From: Amorphophallus konjac
Lineage: Eukaryota; Streptophyta; Magnoliopsida; Alismatales; Araceae
Direction of reading: 5' to 3'
Length of the DNA: 64,000 bases
NCBI GenBank assembly: GCA_022559845.1
Contig: JAHNEJ010001810.1
Coordinates: forward strand, 1 to 64,000
The position numbers were made by a program, and so were the translations under genes. The notes under the pieces are model-generated. The model saw only the letters and a program-made list of their open reading frames with translations. It was not told where the DNA came from and searched no databases. Below are positions 37,958 to 50,897 of this stretch, piece by piece. Within the stretch, counting starts at the first letter, position 1. Each line of letters begins with the position of its first letter.

Positions 37958-37962
37958 CATCT

Positions 37963-38370
37963 CACATGGTTCTTCCGTATCAGGTCATGAATAGCATAAA
38001 CAGAGATCTAATGCAATTTAATTTACACCTATGTATGGATCAGATAAAATTGTAAATTTTAAAACCTGATTTGATAACGAAGACATCCGATTCGATTTGG
38101 AAAATTTATTGACATTCACTAATTGATTTATTAAGATAATATCATATTTATTTTTTAAAATTTTTGCATGAAAATTATGGTTAGACGTAAATTTATATAA
38201 AAAATTTATTTATAAAAATATATTAATGAACATATCACTGCGTATAATCAAATAGTGCATAAATGTCATCGTGATTAACTTATATCGACCGAGGAGTGAA
38301 TATTTGAAAAAGATGCCAATATTCTCATTAGTTAGGTGTTAAAGAACCAATATACTCTCCGTGAGAGAGA
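37963..38370. other. AT-rich spacer
   Basis: No feature recognised except a short (GA)n run at about 38364-38376 at its right edge. Confidence 0.6.
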
Positions 38371-38379
38371 GAGAGAGAA

Positions 38380-39020
38380 AACACAAGGGGGAAGGGGAGG
38401 TGGGCTCCAACCGATGAGGAGGGGTGACACGAAGGGGGTTTTCCGTTTGCGCAGGGGGAGGGGGGTCTAGCTTCACAAGGAGAAGGGGGAGGGGCTCCGG
38501 CGGCGTTTCGAGGCCAAGGGAGGGGCAAGAGGGTCCGGTGGGCAGGTGGAAGGGGGGGAGGCTCCGATAGCTAGGGGAGGGGGTTTGGCTTCACAGGGAG
38601 AGGGGGAGGGGGCTTCGAAAGCCAAGGGAGGGGGAGGCGGATCTGGTAACGTCTGGTAGCCAGGGGAGGGGGAGAGGATTTCTCGTTTGCACAGAGGAAG
38701 GAAGAGGGAGGGTTTGGCTTCGCAGGGAGATGGGGAGGGGACTCCGGCGGCCGGGGAAGGGGGAGGGGGATCCGACGGCATCTGACGGTCAGGGGAGGGA
38801 GCATCCCATTTGGGCGGGGTCTCGTTTCGCAAGGAGATGGGGATCCAGTGGCCAGAGGGAGGGGGGTCTCGCTTCGCAGGTGGAAGGGGGAGGGGGCTCC
38901 AACGGCCTGGGAAGGGGGAGGGGGGGCCCTACTCCCCACTCCGACAGCCCCTCTCCCCCACCCCAGCATCCGGCGGCCATGGGAGGGAGAGAGGGGTCCG
39001 ACAGCCAGTGGAGGGGGAGG
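38380..39020 (+). repeat. G-rich minisatellite-like block
   Basis: Imperfect units of about 60-70 bp repeat the words GGGGGAGGGGG, CTCCGACGGCC and TTCGCAGGGAGA. The plus strand is extremely G-rich with many G runs. Open frames on the minus strand (PSPCEAKP-type repeats) are by-products of the repeat. Confidence 0.75.
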
Positions 39021-39737
39021 AGATAAGAAGTTTTTATTTTATTTTATTTTATTTTTTTAAAATTGAGAGTAATTAGATCTTTTCATATGTCTAATTAATT
39101 TTAACTATGATTAAGTTGACGATAATACCAGACCGTTACGACGATGATATTTATACACTGTTTAATTTTACACAGTGATATGTCTGCTAATATTTTTCTT
39201 ACAAATCCACATATAACAATGATTTTAACGTAAAAACCCTTATTTTTTCCATGACTTCAATGTATTAAACGCACTTCTAATTTGAATTTATGTAAGAAGA
39301 AGCTTAAGACGTACGACAGCTCTTCAATAATGATCACAAATCTTGTACCACTTCTCTCTTTCCGCGTAACTTAAACAAGGCTAATGACTCTTTTATTTCA
39401 AAAAAAAATTTAAGTATAAATTTAAAGTTGTTTCGTTGGATTTAAGATCTATTGTTTTATCATCTAGTACGATGAATGACGTTGTCTTATGCCGTGGACC
39501 TTTTTTTATTCTTTTGTAGGGACCTTATCTATTTTGTCATTTTTTAATTATTACTTAATTCACACCTACCTCAATCCACACAAGAATGAGTCACATTTAC
39601 CTCGATCCAATCGAATCCATATCATCTGTGGATCAAGTGAGTTTATGTTTAATCCGATTCTATCCCATCCGCAATAATAAATAGATTGGATCCTTCATCT
39701 CCACAATGCAATAGAAAATGAGAAATAAAACAGTGCT

Positions 39738-39773
<36 letters not shown>

Positions 39774-40120
39774 CCCCTTTTTATTTAAATTTATCATCTC
39801 AACTATCAAATTTCATAATTAAATAGTCGAGATGAGAGTAGCAAAAACCCGTTCTAACGAGAGCACCTCTCATTCGAAATATTTATCCACTAGAAAATGT
39901 CACACCTTTTTTTCTCTTAAACAAGGGTTTACTTAAAAATGTCGAGGGAGAGAGAGGGGGTGGGCAGGGGTTCACTGGTGTCGACGGTTGAAGAACAAAC
40001 GCACGACGACAGCCACGTGAGGGAGTGAAGCCACCACCATAAAGAGACCCGATGACCCATTTAAAGAGGAACACAACCCTCCAACCGTCCCCGCGAGCAA
40101 CAGGAGCGCCGCATTAAAGA
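39021..40120. other. AT-rich spacer
   Basis: Contains a (TA)n run at about 39749-39772. No gene is supported. Confidence 0.6.
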
Positions 40121-40124
40121 AGCG

Positions 40125-40154
<30 letters not shown>
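40121..40154 (+). repeat. (GT)n microsatellite
   Basis: About 16 GT units followed by GGGTGGGACGGG. Confidence 0.95.
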
Positions 40155-40159
<5 letters not shown>

Positions 40160-41168
40160 ACGGGCACCCCCCACCACCCCCACACCGCATTAAAGAAATT
40201 CACACCCCACAGGCCACAGCGCCTACTACAAACCCACGCATCGGGCAGAGCCGCGCAGGCCGACGCCATCGCGGCCTCCACTCCACTGCCGGTCTCCCCA
40301 CCGGGAAAACAGGCCCCAGCAATAACTCCGCACAGCCTGTAACCGCGGATGCGCCCAGAGTGGCCACGCCCCCGGCCCTGCCGCAGCCCCAGTAGATCCG
40401 CGGCGGTGAAAGGGGAAGGAGAACAGAGGGGGCTGCGGCCTTTTCAAGATTGAAAACTCGGGTTTTGAGGGATGAGGTGGTCTCCTTCCTCTCTCCTCAG
40501 TCCTCCGCCCTCCCCCCCTTTTGCGTCACATGATGACCTCAACAAGTGGAACTCCTGCGGGAGATGAAGCTCCTGCAGGGTGCGGAGGCTCTGAAATCTT
40601 TCTCCTCGTCGTGGGTTTTCTATTGTTTTCAAAAATCTAAAAGGTTGGGGTTTGAGGTGGAACGTGTGTTTTGTTGAAGTGCAAGAGAATCTGCATGGAA
40701 AGAACATTGGGGGGGGGGGGGGCAGAGGAGTCATGTTGCAACAGGTGGGAACCTTCTGGGATGGAGCATACTTTACTGTAGGCTTTGCTCTCCTAAGCTC
40801 CCCATCACGCTTACGAAAGGTCCTTATTTTAATGGAGAGCTTTTAAAATAGGATGCTGATACTGGCAGGCGTGATAGAGACCAGATTAGCACACAGAGGG
40901 GAAAGGATGGTAAGCGGAACGAATAGGGAAATTTCACAGTACATCTGGGTTTCTGCTACTTCTGCATCGGACTGTGCTCTGTTTCACTCCTTAACACGGT
41001 TTCTGCACGCTTCATTGGAACTCATCTTTGATGCAAACAACCAGAGCTTGATTGAAGGGTGGACAAAGCAAGACAAGTGGAAAGTTTTTGAAATGGGTAT
41101 CCCTTAATTTCACTCTTTCACTGCTCCAACCATTTGACATGTTCTGACGTTGGGCAGTGACTGGATGA
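40155..41168. other. Spacer downstream of the RING-H2 gene, no gene supported
   Basis: Holds a poly-G run at about 40710-40722. Short open frames lack domains. Confidence 0.5.
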
Positions 41169-41375
41169 AGAACATGGAGGACTAGTCTGATCCACTTTTG
41201 CAGATGAACACCACTTTTGAGCCAATCAGGGGATCTCAGAAACATGACGGAGAACATGGAGTACTACTCCGATCCACTTCTGCAGATGTACACCACTTTC
41301 TAGCCAATCAGGGGATCTCAAAAACATGATGGAGAACATGGAGGACTAGTCTGATCCACTCCTGCAGAAGACGAG
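41169..41375 (+). repeat. About 84-bp tandem repeat, 2.5 copies
   Basis: The unit contains GAACATGGAGGACTAGTCTG, then ATCCACTTTTGCAGATG, then AGCCAATCAGGGGATCTCA. It begins near 41170, 41253 and 41337. A related word recurs at 42139-42165. Confidence 0.85.
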
Positions 41376-42393
41376 TACATCTGGCAGGGTGTGAAACTCT
41401 AATTTCTCTCGCCTCATAATGGGTTTTCAATATCTTTCGATATTTAAGGTTGGGGGGAAGCTAGAAAACTGATTGAGGAAGCGGATTCAAAGTAGTCCTC
41501 TATCATTCCTGGAAGTGTAAGGAAATCTGCATATAAAAATGGGATTGCAGGAGGAGCCATGTTACAGCAGGAGGAAACGTACAGAAATTATAGTATAATT
41601 TCAGCGATGTGGGAAGCTTCCAATCACAGCAACCCTAGCCCAAGATCTTTTCTTTAATGCAGAACTTAAAAAATAGCACACCGAACGGACCCGTGTGTAA
41701 TGGGAGCAGGTTAGCAAACAAGGAAAGGGATGGTAAACTTAGCAAATAAGATGATATTACTGCACAATTACTATATGTTCTTCAATGGTATGTTCTCTGC
41801 ACTCTGTTTCTCATCCTTTACACTCCACTTGCTTCACACTTCAGCAAAACTCAAATGGGAAGCAAACGGCCAAACGTGGAATTGAGGTTCAAAAAACAAG
41901 AAAAAGCTTACATTTTGAACTGGGTATTTCTTGATTTCACTTTTCACTCTGTACAGAACTCAAATAGCATGCAACAACCAAGACTTCTGATTTATGAGTG
42001 AGAAAAAAAAGATTATAGATTTTTAGTAGGCTATCTCTTAATTTCACTCATTACTAACTTCTCCAGGACTCCAACCGTCTGATTCTGATATGTTCTTACA
42101 CTGCAATGCCGTGGTGAATAGATGGGACGGTGGAAGAGAACTAATCTGACCCATCTTTACAGATGAACATCACAAGATCAAAAAATGGAATGAATCCCAG
42201 TAACATGATGGAAGAAGAGATTCTATGGAAGTATTTCTTCACATTCTTTCCTTTTTCTTATAATACTCTACATTTGCCTTTCAAAAAATTTTGTAGGAAT
42301 CCAACACGAATAGATTCTAAACAAGAACAGAAAAAAGAATCCGAGTTGGGAGGGAGAGGAGGAGAGGAAGAGAAGAGGAGAATTGGGTCGGAA
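41376..42393. other. 3' flank of the RING-H2 gene
   Basis: The part next to 42393 is probably 3' untranslated region. No other gene is supported. Confidence 0.45.
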
Positions 42394-43776
42394 TCAGACG
42401 TGGTTCACCACCTTGTGATGCCTCCCGACGATCCACAGTAGCGTCCTCCTCGCGAACGACGGCGTCTCCCCCGCCCGCGACAGGGCACCGCCGTCGCAGC
42501 TCCGCGCCTCCATGTCGAAGCTGAACTCGCTGCCCGTCTCGACCTCCTCCACCGACGCCCTCGGGCTGCTGAACCACCTCACCTTCCCCTCCTCCGCCGC
42601 CCCGCCCCGCTGCAGCGGCAGCCGGAACGAGGACGCCCGCCTCGAACCGCCCTCCTCGGCCGCGGCCTTCTCCTCCTTCCTCGGCCGCAGCCATGTCTTC
42701 GAGACCGAGAAGCTCTCCCTTTGCTGGGAGTTGGACCCGACGCTCGCGCCGCCGATTTGGCCTTCCCCTATCAGCTCGGCGGCGTTCTCCGGCGGCTCGA
42801 AGCCCGTGAAGCCTTCCCTCCGCGAGTTGCAGTCGCACTCGGACATGGCGTCGCGGTGGCGGGGTTTCATGGCGCCGGGCTTCCTCGCCTGTGGCTTGAT
42901 GGCCACATGGAGGACGGAGGCCTCGTCCATGACGTACTCGAAGGAACCCATGGAAAAGCACCTCCTTGCATCCAGGCTGCCGCTGCTGGGACCGCCCTCG
43001 CCGCCCTCCACGGTGCTGCCGGCGTCCACGTTCCTAAATTTGCCTAGCTTAACTGGTACCACCTCCATGGCCGCTGCCGCCTCCTCCTTGGCGCCACTTT
43101 CCCCTGCCTTCCGCCCCGCGTCACCGGGAAGAGACCCGGGTTCCTCCTCTCCGTGGAGGGCCAGTGGGCCGCTAGCAGCGGCGCCCCTGTCGGGGACGAT
43201 CTCCCTGGAGCTCTCGCTGCCGGACTCGAGGACGAGGACGAACGGGCTGCAGCCGCGGACGGGGGAAGCGTCCGGGAGGAGGCTGCTGCGACAGAGGGGG
43301 CACGTGGAGTGGGAGAGCAGCCACGTGTCGATGCACTCGAGGTGGAAGGCGTGGCTGCACCGGGGCAGCAGTCGGAGCTTGTCGTGGGCGCCGAACTCGC
43401 AGAGGCAGACGGCGCAGTCGAAGGGGTCCTTGAGGCCACCGATGATGGCCTTGTAGACGAAGACGGGGAGGGCGTCGATGAAGGACTGGTCGACCCCGGC
43501 GTCGTGGAGGTGGAAGAGCTGCTGGAGCTGGCCCTGGAGGGCCGTCCCGTTGTCGAGGTCCTCTGGGTCTCTGCCGGCTGGCCTGAGGAGGAGGCGAACG
43601 AGTAGGTGGAGCAGGCCGGAGATGAAGAAGATGACCGAGAGGATGACTATGATGAGGAGGATGCTGGGGCTGATGTCGCCGTTGAGGCCGCCATGGGAGG
43701 GCACGAATGGCTGGGCAGGCGGTGGGAAGGTGGGGCTTTGCTGGGTGTGGTTGGATTCCAGGGATACCCAGCCCAT
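42394..43776 (-). CDS. ATL-family RING-H2 finger E3 ubiquitin ligase, membrane-anchored
   Basis: Single exon, 460 residues from the Met at 43776. The frame upstream to 43866 has no ATG. A transmembrane segment lies at about residues 35-62 (SILLIIVILSVIFFISGLL). The GLD-like motif GVDQSFIDALPVF is at about 94-106. The RING-H2 follows at about 121-162: C-x2-C-x15-C-x-H-x2-H-x2-C-x10-C-x2-C, with the conserved Trp three residues after the sixth ligand. The long C-terminal tail contains RRCFSMGSFEYVMD, a motif I associate with the ATL13/ATL46/ATL47 subgroup. Known: ATL proteins are E2-dependent ubiquitin ligases of endomembranes or plasma membrane. Most ATL genes lack introns, as here. High GC suits monocot genes. 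It looks intact. Confidence 0.93.
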   Translation of the reverse strand: MGWVSLESNHTQQSPTFPPPAQPFVPSHGGLNGDISPSILLIIVILSVIFFISGLLHLLVRLLLRPAGRDPEDLDNGTALQGQLQQLFHLHDAGVDQSFIDALPVFVYKAIIGGLKDPFDCAVCLCEFGAHDKLRLLPRCSHAFHLECIDTWLLSHSTCPLCRSSLLPDASPVRGCSPFVLVLESGSESSREIVPDRGAAASGPLALHGEEEPGSLPGDAGRKAGESGAKEEAAAAMEVVPVKLGKFRNVDAGSTVEGGEGGPSSGSLDARRCFSMGSFEYVMDEASVLHVAIKPQARKPGAMKPRHRDAMSECDCNSRREGFTGFEPPENAAELIGEGQIGGASVGSNSQQRESFSVSKTWLRPRKEEKAAAEEGGSRRASSFRLPLQRGGAAEEGKVRWFSSPRASVEEVETGSEFSFDMEARSCDGGALSRAGETPSFARRTLLWIVGRHHKVVNHV

Positions 43777-44300
43777 GCCTTCTCTCCAAACCAGGGAGAG
43801 CAGAGAGACAAAGAGAGGTATCTGAGAGGAGGAGCAGAAAGGGGGACTCGCCGGCGAACAGACCACTGGGCAGAAGAGCTAACAGGGAGTGCATATAAGC
43901 TAAATACCCATTCCCAGCATCCTCTCTCTCTCTCTCTCTAATCTCCAGGAACAGCCATGGCTTCGCAGAAGGTGCAAAGAGCCCCGACAGGGAGGAGCAG
44001 GGATCTCTTTCTGGGTTTTGCCTGATGGCGATGTGGGGACGGGTCTGGTTGGCTCTGTTTTTGTGTTCTCCACGCTGCCTGAGCCAAGGAGAGATAAACA
44101 ACCAACACACACTTACGCTTAACAATAATAGGAGGTCAAGGTGGTGGGATAGAAGGAAGGAATGGGGTTGCAGCCAAAAGAATAGAACTTCTTGGGTGGA
44201 GATGGGGAGAAATTGTGCTATAGATGGATGGAAAACAAATCAAGAACACAAAGCAAGATAAAGAAGATTGGATTTGGAAATTGGAATGGGTTGGGTGGGA
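43777..44300 (-). promoter_or_regulatory. 5' UTR and proximal promoter region of the RING-H2 gene
   Basis: Contains a (GA)n run on the minus strand (about 43922-43940), common in plant 5' leaders and core promoters. A clear TATA box could not be fixed. Confidence 0.4.
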
Positions 44301-46835
44301 GGTGGGCACTTATTAATAGTATGGCAGATTTAATGGGGGATTGGAAACCACTGCCGGGCAATTGAATGGTCTCTGCCCCCCCCTCTCTCTCTCTCTCTCT
44401 ACCCCGTGGGCTACAATGGTAGTAAGAAATGGTAGCAGTGGTGTGAGGCCATTAAGAGGGAGATGCGGGTGCTAGCTTCTTATGGTCATTGTTTACGGTA
44501 GCTGGGGAGGAGAGGTGAAACTCTTCGAGAGGAAACCCGGGAGCCGAGGCCATTTTGCCACCAAGCCTACCCACATGAAGCCCGGGGTCTCCTCTCCTCC
44601 CCCATGGTTTGACTTTCCAGAAGCCATGGGCAGCGGCCCCGATGTCCCCATTAATTCCTCTCCCGTGCAGCCCTGGCCCTCTCCCTCCCTCCCTCCCTCT
44701 CTCTCTCCCGCTCCTCCCCCTCGTCTTCTTTGTTTACTTCTTCCCCATTCCGCTGCAGCTGCAGCTGTTCTGACCGGACGAGGGCAGCAGATTATCTGCT
44801 TTGTTCTTTTCCCAGTCTGGAGGTGATGAGTTTGAGGACACACTCTCTCTCTCGCGCTAGGTGTATAAAGTCTGAGAGAGCAATTGGAGAGTATAGAAGG
44901 AGGGTAGGGGAAGGGTGAGGAGGGCTTCATGGGAGGGAGAGCATGCATGGAATGCGGTGGGTTGACATCGGGAGGAGCGAGGAGGAGACGATGGGATTCG
45001 GGTCGTCCCACAAAATTATGCCGTCAAAAGAGGGGAGCCATGGACCGAAGCTGTGTGGGTGTCTCTATTGCTTGCTGCTTGCTGATGTGTTGTTACTGGA
45101 AAACTTGCAATGATCATGGTAAGAAACTGACAACTAAGAACATGCCATTTTATACAGATGGCCCCTTCATGCATGACAATATTTGGCAGATCCCTTTAGG
45201 TTGTGCTATACTGTTACGTTGATCACTTGTTCGGATATTGTCTCTCCTCCCATGGGGATATGCTAATATTTTTTGACTTTACTCGAGTTGCTTTTTCATG
45301 GAAGTGTGATGGGGGGTGGGACTTGGGGGTGCTGGGGCTCCATTTGTGTATATTGCCATAGAAAAAGCACATATCTATGAATTCATGTTGGAGATGCAAC
45401 TTAAAATTTAACTAGGGTATTACCGTACAAACTCATAGTCATACTATATAATGCGGGTGAGAGAAGGATCATAAAAAAAATTGTGGTCTTCTGCCACCCA
45501 CGAAGTTATTAGACAAGGAAGTAATTCCATTGAGTAGTTTTTAAAAGACAACTTCAAAGTTGGGGCCACCCCATGACTTGTGTGTTGGGTTTCTTTGGTT
45601 CTCTGTTGTCTTGGGTTTCCTTTTAAGGGTGTGACTTGGGATTGGGTCCATCCTGCTGCCACCGAGGGATATATTCATATAGTACAGTCTCAATGAGTCC
45701 CAATCCAAAGTAGGGATTGGCTTGCGAGCGGAGGAGGCAATTGACCTGATCCACGGCCCTTCTCCGAGATTGTAAAAGCCTGATTCCCAACAGTTCGATG
45801 TTTCACACACGGTGGTGGATATAGATGTTCAAAGTAGTTATCTAACGGCGATTTTGATAACAGGTTAGAATAAGTTAACCTGGGCGAGGACGAGTGAACC
45901 ATTCCTTCAGTTTTTAAAATTTTTTTAGATTTAGTCATTTATCTTAACCGATGTCTTTTATAACACACTCTATGTGAGATGATAGAACGAGTTAATTTCA
46001 GAAAAAGGGTCTTTAACATTAATCTACCCCGAGTACAATAACCTTACTATCAAACTAAATTAATCACTCTAATCGGCTCTTATTCGGTTATCAAGTCGCA
46101 ATAAAAGATTATCTCATGGAACTATTAGGAAAGGTGCAATGTCACAGCCATGCAAGGCAACTTTTAGGCTTTTTACAGTGTCATCTAGATGTTGATTACT
46201 TTGCCATCGCCAACGATGATCCCTAATAAGTGTAAAAACAGCACCCAAAATTGCCGTAATATTCTCTGTCTTATTAGAAATTCACGAGACAAATAAAAAT
46301 ATGACACATACATGACATGCCAAGGCATACAGGAGTGGCCAATTATTCACTTTTACAAATAATTGCAAAGTTAATCATTTGCGTGCATGACCTTATGTTT
46401 GACTAGTCTCAAATAATGTGTTCCGCACAGTGTTCTTGATGCTGAGGTCTCACCTCTAAACTTGTATGCATGTGGGGGGTGAGTCCTCCCAAGTCGACGA
46501 GACTAAAGAAAGGGACCCAGGACCCAGTCCAACGGAGCTAACGTGTACTATAAATCCAAGTTTAGCAAATGACGAAACATTGAAAGGGATCCAGCTGATG
46601 CAGATCTTACTCAACAGAAACTCTTGTCCAGACTCAACTCCGATTTGCTGATATTTGTCGGGTATTATCGGAATTATACCAAATGCCCATTTGATTGTGT
46701 AACGAGAAATGCTAGCTATTCTTTTGGACGGGCTAGAAAAGTTACGCATCTAACGTATTATTGATCCATGTCATTAGCACGTACATCTCACTCATTAAAA
46801 TTTTTAAATATTTTTTAAATATTTACGTACACTTT
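44301..46835. other. Intergenic spacer
   Basis: (CT)n runs lie at about 44382-44400 and CT-rich DNA at 44680-44706. The remainder is mixed sequence with no supported gene on either strand. Confidence 0.5.
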
Positions 46836-47290
46836 CATATATTTGTCACTTTTATTTATGTATTTATCACCCTTAGTTATTTTCATCTTTAGATAATTAT
46901 TTGTCACCCTTAAATAACATTAGAAGTCTCATTCGTCACCTCGTGAATACGCAAAAAATGACAGGAGTTGACTATTTGTCACTCTTACATAATTATTTGT
47001 CACTCTTAGATGGTTATTTTTCACTATTAGATATTTATTTATCACTCTTAAATAATATTGAAAGTATTATTCGTCGTCTCGAGAGTACCCGAAAATCAAA
47101 TTATTTGTCACCCTTACATAGCTATTTAGATAGCTATTTTTCACCCTTAAATAGTATTAGAAGTCTCATTTGTCGCCTTGATAATGTGCGAAAAATGACA
47201 TGAGTCGACTATTTTGTCACCTTTACATAGTTATTTGTCACCCTTAAATAGTTATTTGTCACCTTTATAGTATTAAAAATCTCATTAGAA
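46836..47290 (+). repeat. TTTGTCACCCTTA-based higher-order minisatellite
   Basis: The word ATTTGTCACYCTTA recurs about every 20-24 bp. The array is organised in larger units of about 120-140 bp, each ending with TAGAAGTCTCATTYGTCGCC-like sequence and GTGCGAAAAATGACA. At least three larger units are visible. Confidence 0.8.
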
Positions 47291-49597
47291 ATACGTGTAA
47301 AATTCATAAAAAGTGAGACCCACACACCGTACGTGTGATCCAACGAGAGATAGGACGGATAATAAACTTACTTTCCTTCCCGAGTAATAAACATTTCTCT
47401 TGTGTAAAAGATATTTTAAAGGGAAAATGTTTTAAGGAAAGAAATACCACAAGAATCACCGATTTCATGGCTGATATATATATTCTAAAATGCTGTCGGG
47501 GTTCTTAGCATATCCAAACATTTACTTGGAAGTCAGATTGATTTGTGTGAATCGGAAGAGATCCACTTCCACTCCCAAACAAAAAAAAAGGGGGGGGGGG
47601 GGGGGGGGGGGGAAGCAAAATAACTTTACTGTGTAACCTATACAACATATGTCAGTAGAGGAGGCAATGCATAGGATGATGAGATAGGGTGAAAGCCCCA
47701 TCACAAGTGAGGTAAGAGCATTATGATCCATGCCTGAATTAGGTCCAAACTAGTTAGGATCAAGTGACAAGAGCTAGACCAAGGTAAAACAGGCTTTTGG
47801 TCAAAATCTTTTTACCGTGATCTGAATTACTAGAAAGTTCAAAACTAATTGATCTGACCCACAATTGATAATCTGTTTCTATAGTTCTATTTTTTAAAGA
47901 GCCAGATTGAGTCAACTTAAACATGTCAACTCAAATTCTATCAAATCTACATATCACTGAACCATGATTTGAAATTACCCTCCATATAAAAATGATAACA
48001 TCTAACCACTTAATTGTACCCTTCGCAATCTAATGGGATAATCCTCCCAAAGCTCCAAAATCCTATTTCTGATATTTTAGAGTTCTTAAAATTGAATAAC
48101 CTCTCTAAAAAATAGGGGTAAGATTAAATACAATTGATTTTCTCCATGCTCAAAAATGCGGGAGCCCTCATAATATTGACTTATCAATTTTAGGCAAAAA
48201 AAAATCCATCATGACCTTAGTTTATCATCATTGTCTACAATTCTTTACGCAATTCCATTGCTTATGCATTCTCAATATTGGTAATTTGGCATTTCTTTCT
48301 TACTTCCCCTCTAGCTAAACAAATAATTATTTCAGCTTTCACTAGAATTTGGGACATGAAGATGAAAGGTTCCTAAATGTGTCTTCCATGGCTGCCTAAT
48401 GTAATTATCTCTCCTCTAAAGGTCCACCAATTTAAATTTTCAACAAATAATAATGTGTATAGGAATATGACCACTTTAGATGATTTCATTCTACATAAAT
48501 TGTTTGAATTTCCTATCTTCATTTACAATTAGCTTAGTTGATCATTCATAGCAAGAAAGAGCCGATAGTAAAGAAGCCTAGCCATAGCAAAATGTGAGGA
48601 AGCATGTGGAGAAGTAGAATACGTAATTTAATAAAAATAATAAAACATATAACAAAATAAACACGAAAGAAAAATACACAAATATTGTGACTCACTAATA
48701 TGTCTATATTTATGGACGTTGCTACTATTGTCTTTCATTGGCTCTTAATCATTACGAGACAAATTTCAGAACTTTTTTCATTTCTCGAAGCTATATCCTT
48801 GCATTTTAAAAGAAATTTAGAACTAAAGATTTTGTGTTCGATAATAATATATCTACATTTGTGAATAAAATGATTGTTTTTCAATAGTTTTTAATTATTA
48901 CAACACAAACTTTAAAACCTTTTCACTTCGCGAAGTCAATTTATTATGTTATGAAAGAACTTAATAACTATGGGTTTGTGCTTCGATAATTTGTCTATAC
49001 ACACACCTTTGTAATAGGGGTCATGTATTTACTAACAAAAAATCCACTTGATTCACGATGAAACAAAACAATGGAAGTAAAACAAGTTAATCTTTAGCAT
49101 ATTTATGTTTTGCAATCACTTTCATTATTGATTGTGAGAATATGCTTTTTTTTTCTAAGATACTTTGTAGATAATTTATTTTAAAATAAAAATATGACAT
49201 TAAAAAAACAAATCCAACAATGGGTGTTTGACAATGAAAAATATCCATAAAATTCTAAGAATACTATAGATAAAAGAAGAAACAAATGATCAAGGGGTGC
49301 CTTTTAAATTTAATTAATATTAGTAATGATATTTTATCAAAAAAATATTATTTTGATGATATATTTATTTTTAAAATTTATTAAAAATATTTAAAAATAT
49401 AAAAAGTAAATGAGTTTAAAATGAATAGGGACCGGGTATGCCATTGAGAATGGTAATTAAGGTACTTTTTGTCACCTTTAAATTTCAATTAATGATGATT
49501 TTTATCAAAAATTATTATTTTAATAGTATATTTAATTTATAGAATCTATTAAATTTATTTAAAAAATAAAAAATGGGTTTAAAGTGAATAGTGATGG
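47291..49597. other. AT-rich spacer
   Basis: A poly-G tract lies at about 47591-47612 after a poly-A run. No gene is supported. 49400-49595 repeats words (AAATGGGTTTAAAGTGAATAG) that return near 53680, probably ends of a short repeat family. Confidence 0.5.
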
Positions 49598-50048
49598 TAT
49601 GTTGCAGTCGAAAACACGCGGAATTTGTTTGTTATTTTTTTGGGTCCCTAGGGGGCATGCCAGTCTGTGGAGACAATGCGGGGGAGCTGATGTGTGGGTG
49701 CGCGTTCACGACTGTCAGGGTAGCATGCGTAGGGTTAATTCCACGGGTTTGGGTGTATCAGACGACTGTGAGGTTCCCGTGTAGGACCTATCCTCACCAA
49801 CTGCAGTCGGTATTAATTTATATCGGACGTAATCCGAACACCCTTGTTTGATTGTCGAAAACAAAGAATCCAGTGACCCAGAGGGTCGTGACGTAATGCG
49901 AGGACCGACCCGAGCAACACCAATGAAGTGTCAGCAACAATCAACACAACGGGGCTGGGTGATATGGCTCAATGACCATTCAGAGTTTGATACTGAGACA
50001 GACGAGGGCTCTGAGTCAGTGAGAGCTGGATTTGAGCATAGTTAGACA

Positions 50049-50200
50049 AGGTGTGGCCCAGTTGGCACTGGCTCGGGTGTGGCACAGTGTAGCATTACCT
50101 CAGGTGTGGCATAGTTTGGGCATTGGCGTAGGGATATGGCATAGTGGGGCACTGGCGCAAGGGTGTGCCATAGTTTGGGCACTGGCACAGGGGTGTGGCG
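50049..50200 (+). repeat. About 30-bp tandem repeat
   Basis: Units of the type GTGTGGCATAGTTTGGGCA followed by CTGGCGCAGG, about five copies with substitutions. Confidence 0.85.
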
Positions 50201-50822
50201 ATCCATTTCGTTGTTCGAGTGGGGACCGATTCCGAGATGGGCATCCTCAGAGTTTGTTCTTGGCTAGATATATTTAGTCATTTCCCTAAAGGAACTTATT
50301 AATAAATGTCGTGAAAGACTTCATATGGGGTATTGTAGGTCCAATTATAAGACTTAGTGAAAGCTGCGAGACATTTCTGCATTCTTATTGGTTCTCGGGT
50401 CTTTGTAGAATCGGGCGGCTATTTTCATCATTTTACATGACATTCTTCGTAGGACTTATGCTTTACCGTTAGAGGGAGTATTCTTGTGACACACCCTCGG
50501 CATCGGATTGCTAAAGAAGAACTTTCGCCAGAGAGCTCGAGCACTCGTAGTCTATCGTCCGTGTCCTTTTTTTGGGTTTTCGTGTTGGGTGTCTGTGTTG
50601 GGTGTCCATGTTGGGTGTGAGGATCTTGGGAGACCTTTTATAGTTGAAGGGATGAGAGGGGGGTAACATGGCGTCAGTTGACCCCTAGGTCTACTTGAGC
50701 TGGGCGGCCCCCTAGAGTGGGGTACCTAGCCCGGGTAGACCCTTGGAGGTCTACCCAGGCTGGGTGGCCACCCAGAGGGGGGGGGACCCAGCCCGGCTAG
50801 TGGGGGTCAACTTGGTCACCAC

Positions 50823-50826
<4 letters not shown>

Positions 50827-50895
<69 letters not shown>
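50827..50895 (+). repeat. (GA)n microsatellite
   Basis: About 34 GA units. Confidence 0.97.

Positions 50896-50897
<2 letters not shown>

Larger units (their letters stand above)
31333..37962 (-). mobile_element. Complete young Ty1/copia LTR retrotransposon (element 2) with 5-bp target duplication
   Basis: LTRs at 31338-32341 (1004 bp) and 36949-37957 (1009 bp) start TGTTGGAAAT and end CCTAACA on the plus strand. CATCT flanks both sides. I saw one substitution and one short GC-rich indel between the LTRs, so insertion is recent. The coding strand is minus. The polypurine tract TTTGTGGGGGAA lies next to the 3' (left) LTR. No TGG-type primer site follows the 5' LTR. Pol carries one frameshift. 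Confidence 0.97.

Noticed and set aside
38473..38969. Proline-rich protein genes on the minus strand
   Set aside because: The PSPCEAKP-type repeats follow directly from the G-rich minisatellite.
42512..43456. 314-codon frame on the plus strand
   Set aside because: It is the antisense shadow of the GC-rich RING-H2 exon.
43777..43866. 30-residue N-terminal extension of the RING-H2 protein
   Set aside because: The frame is open, but it begins with GTG and has no ATG; the first ATG is at 43776.
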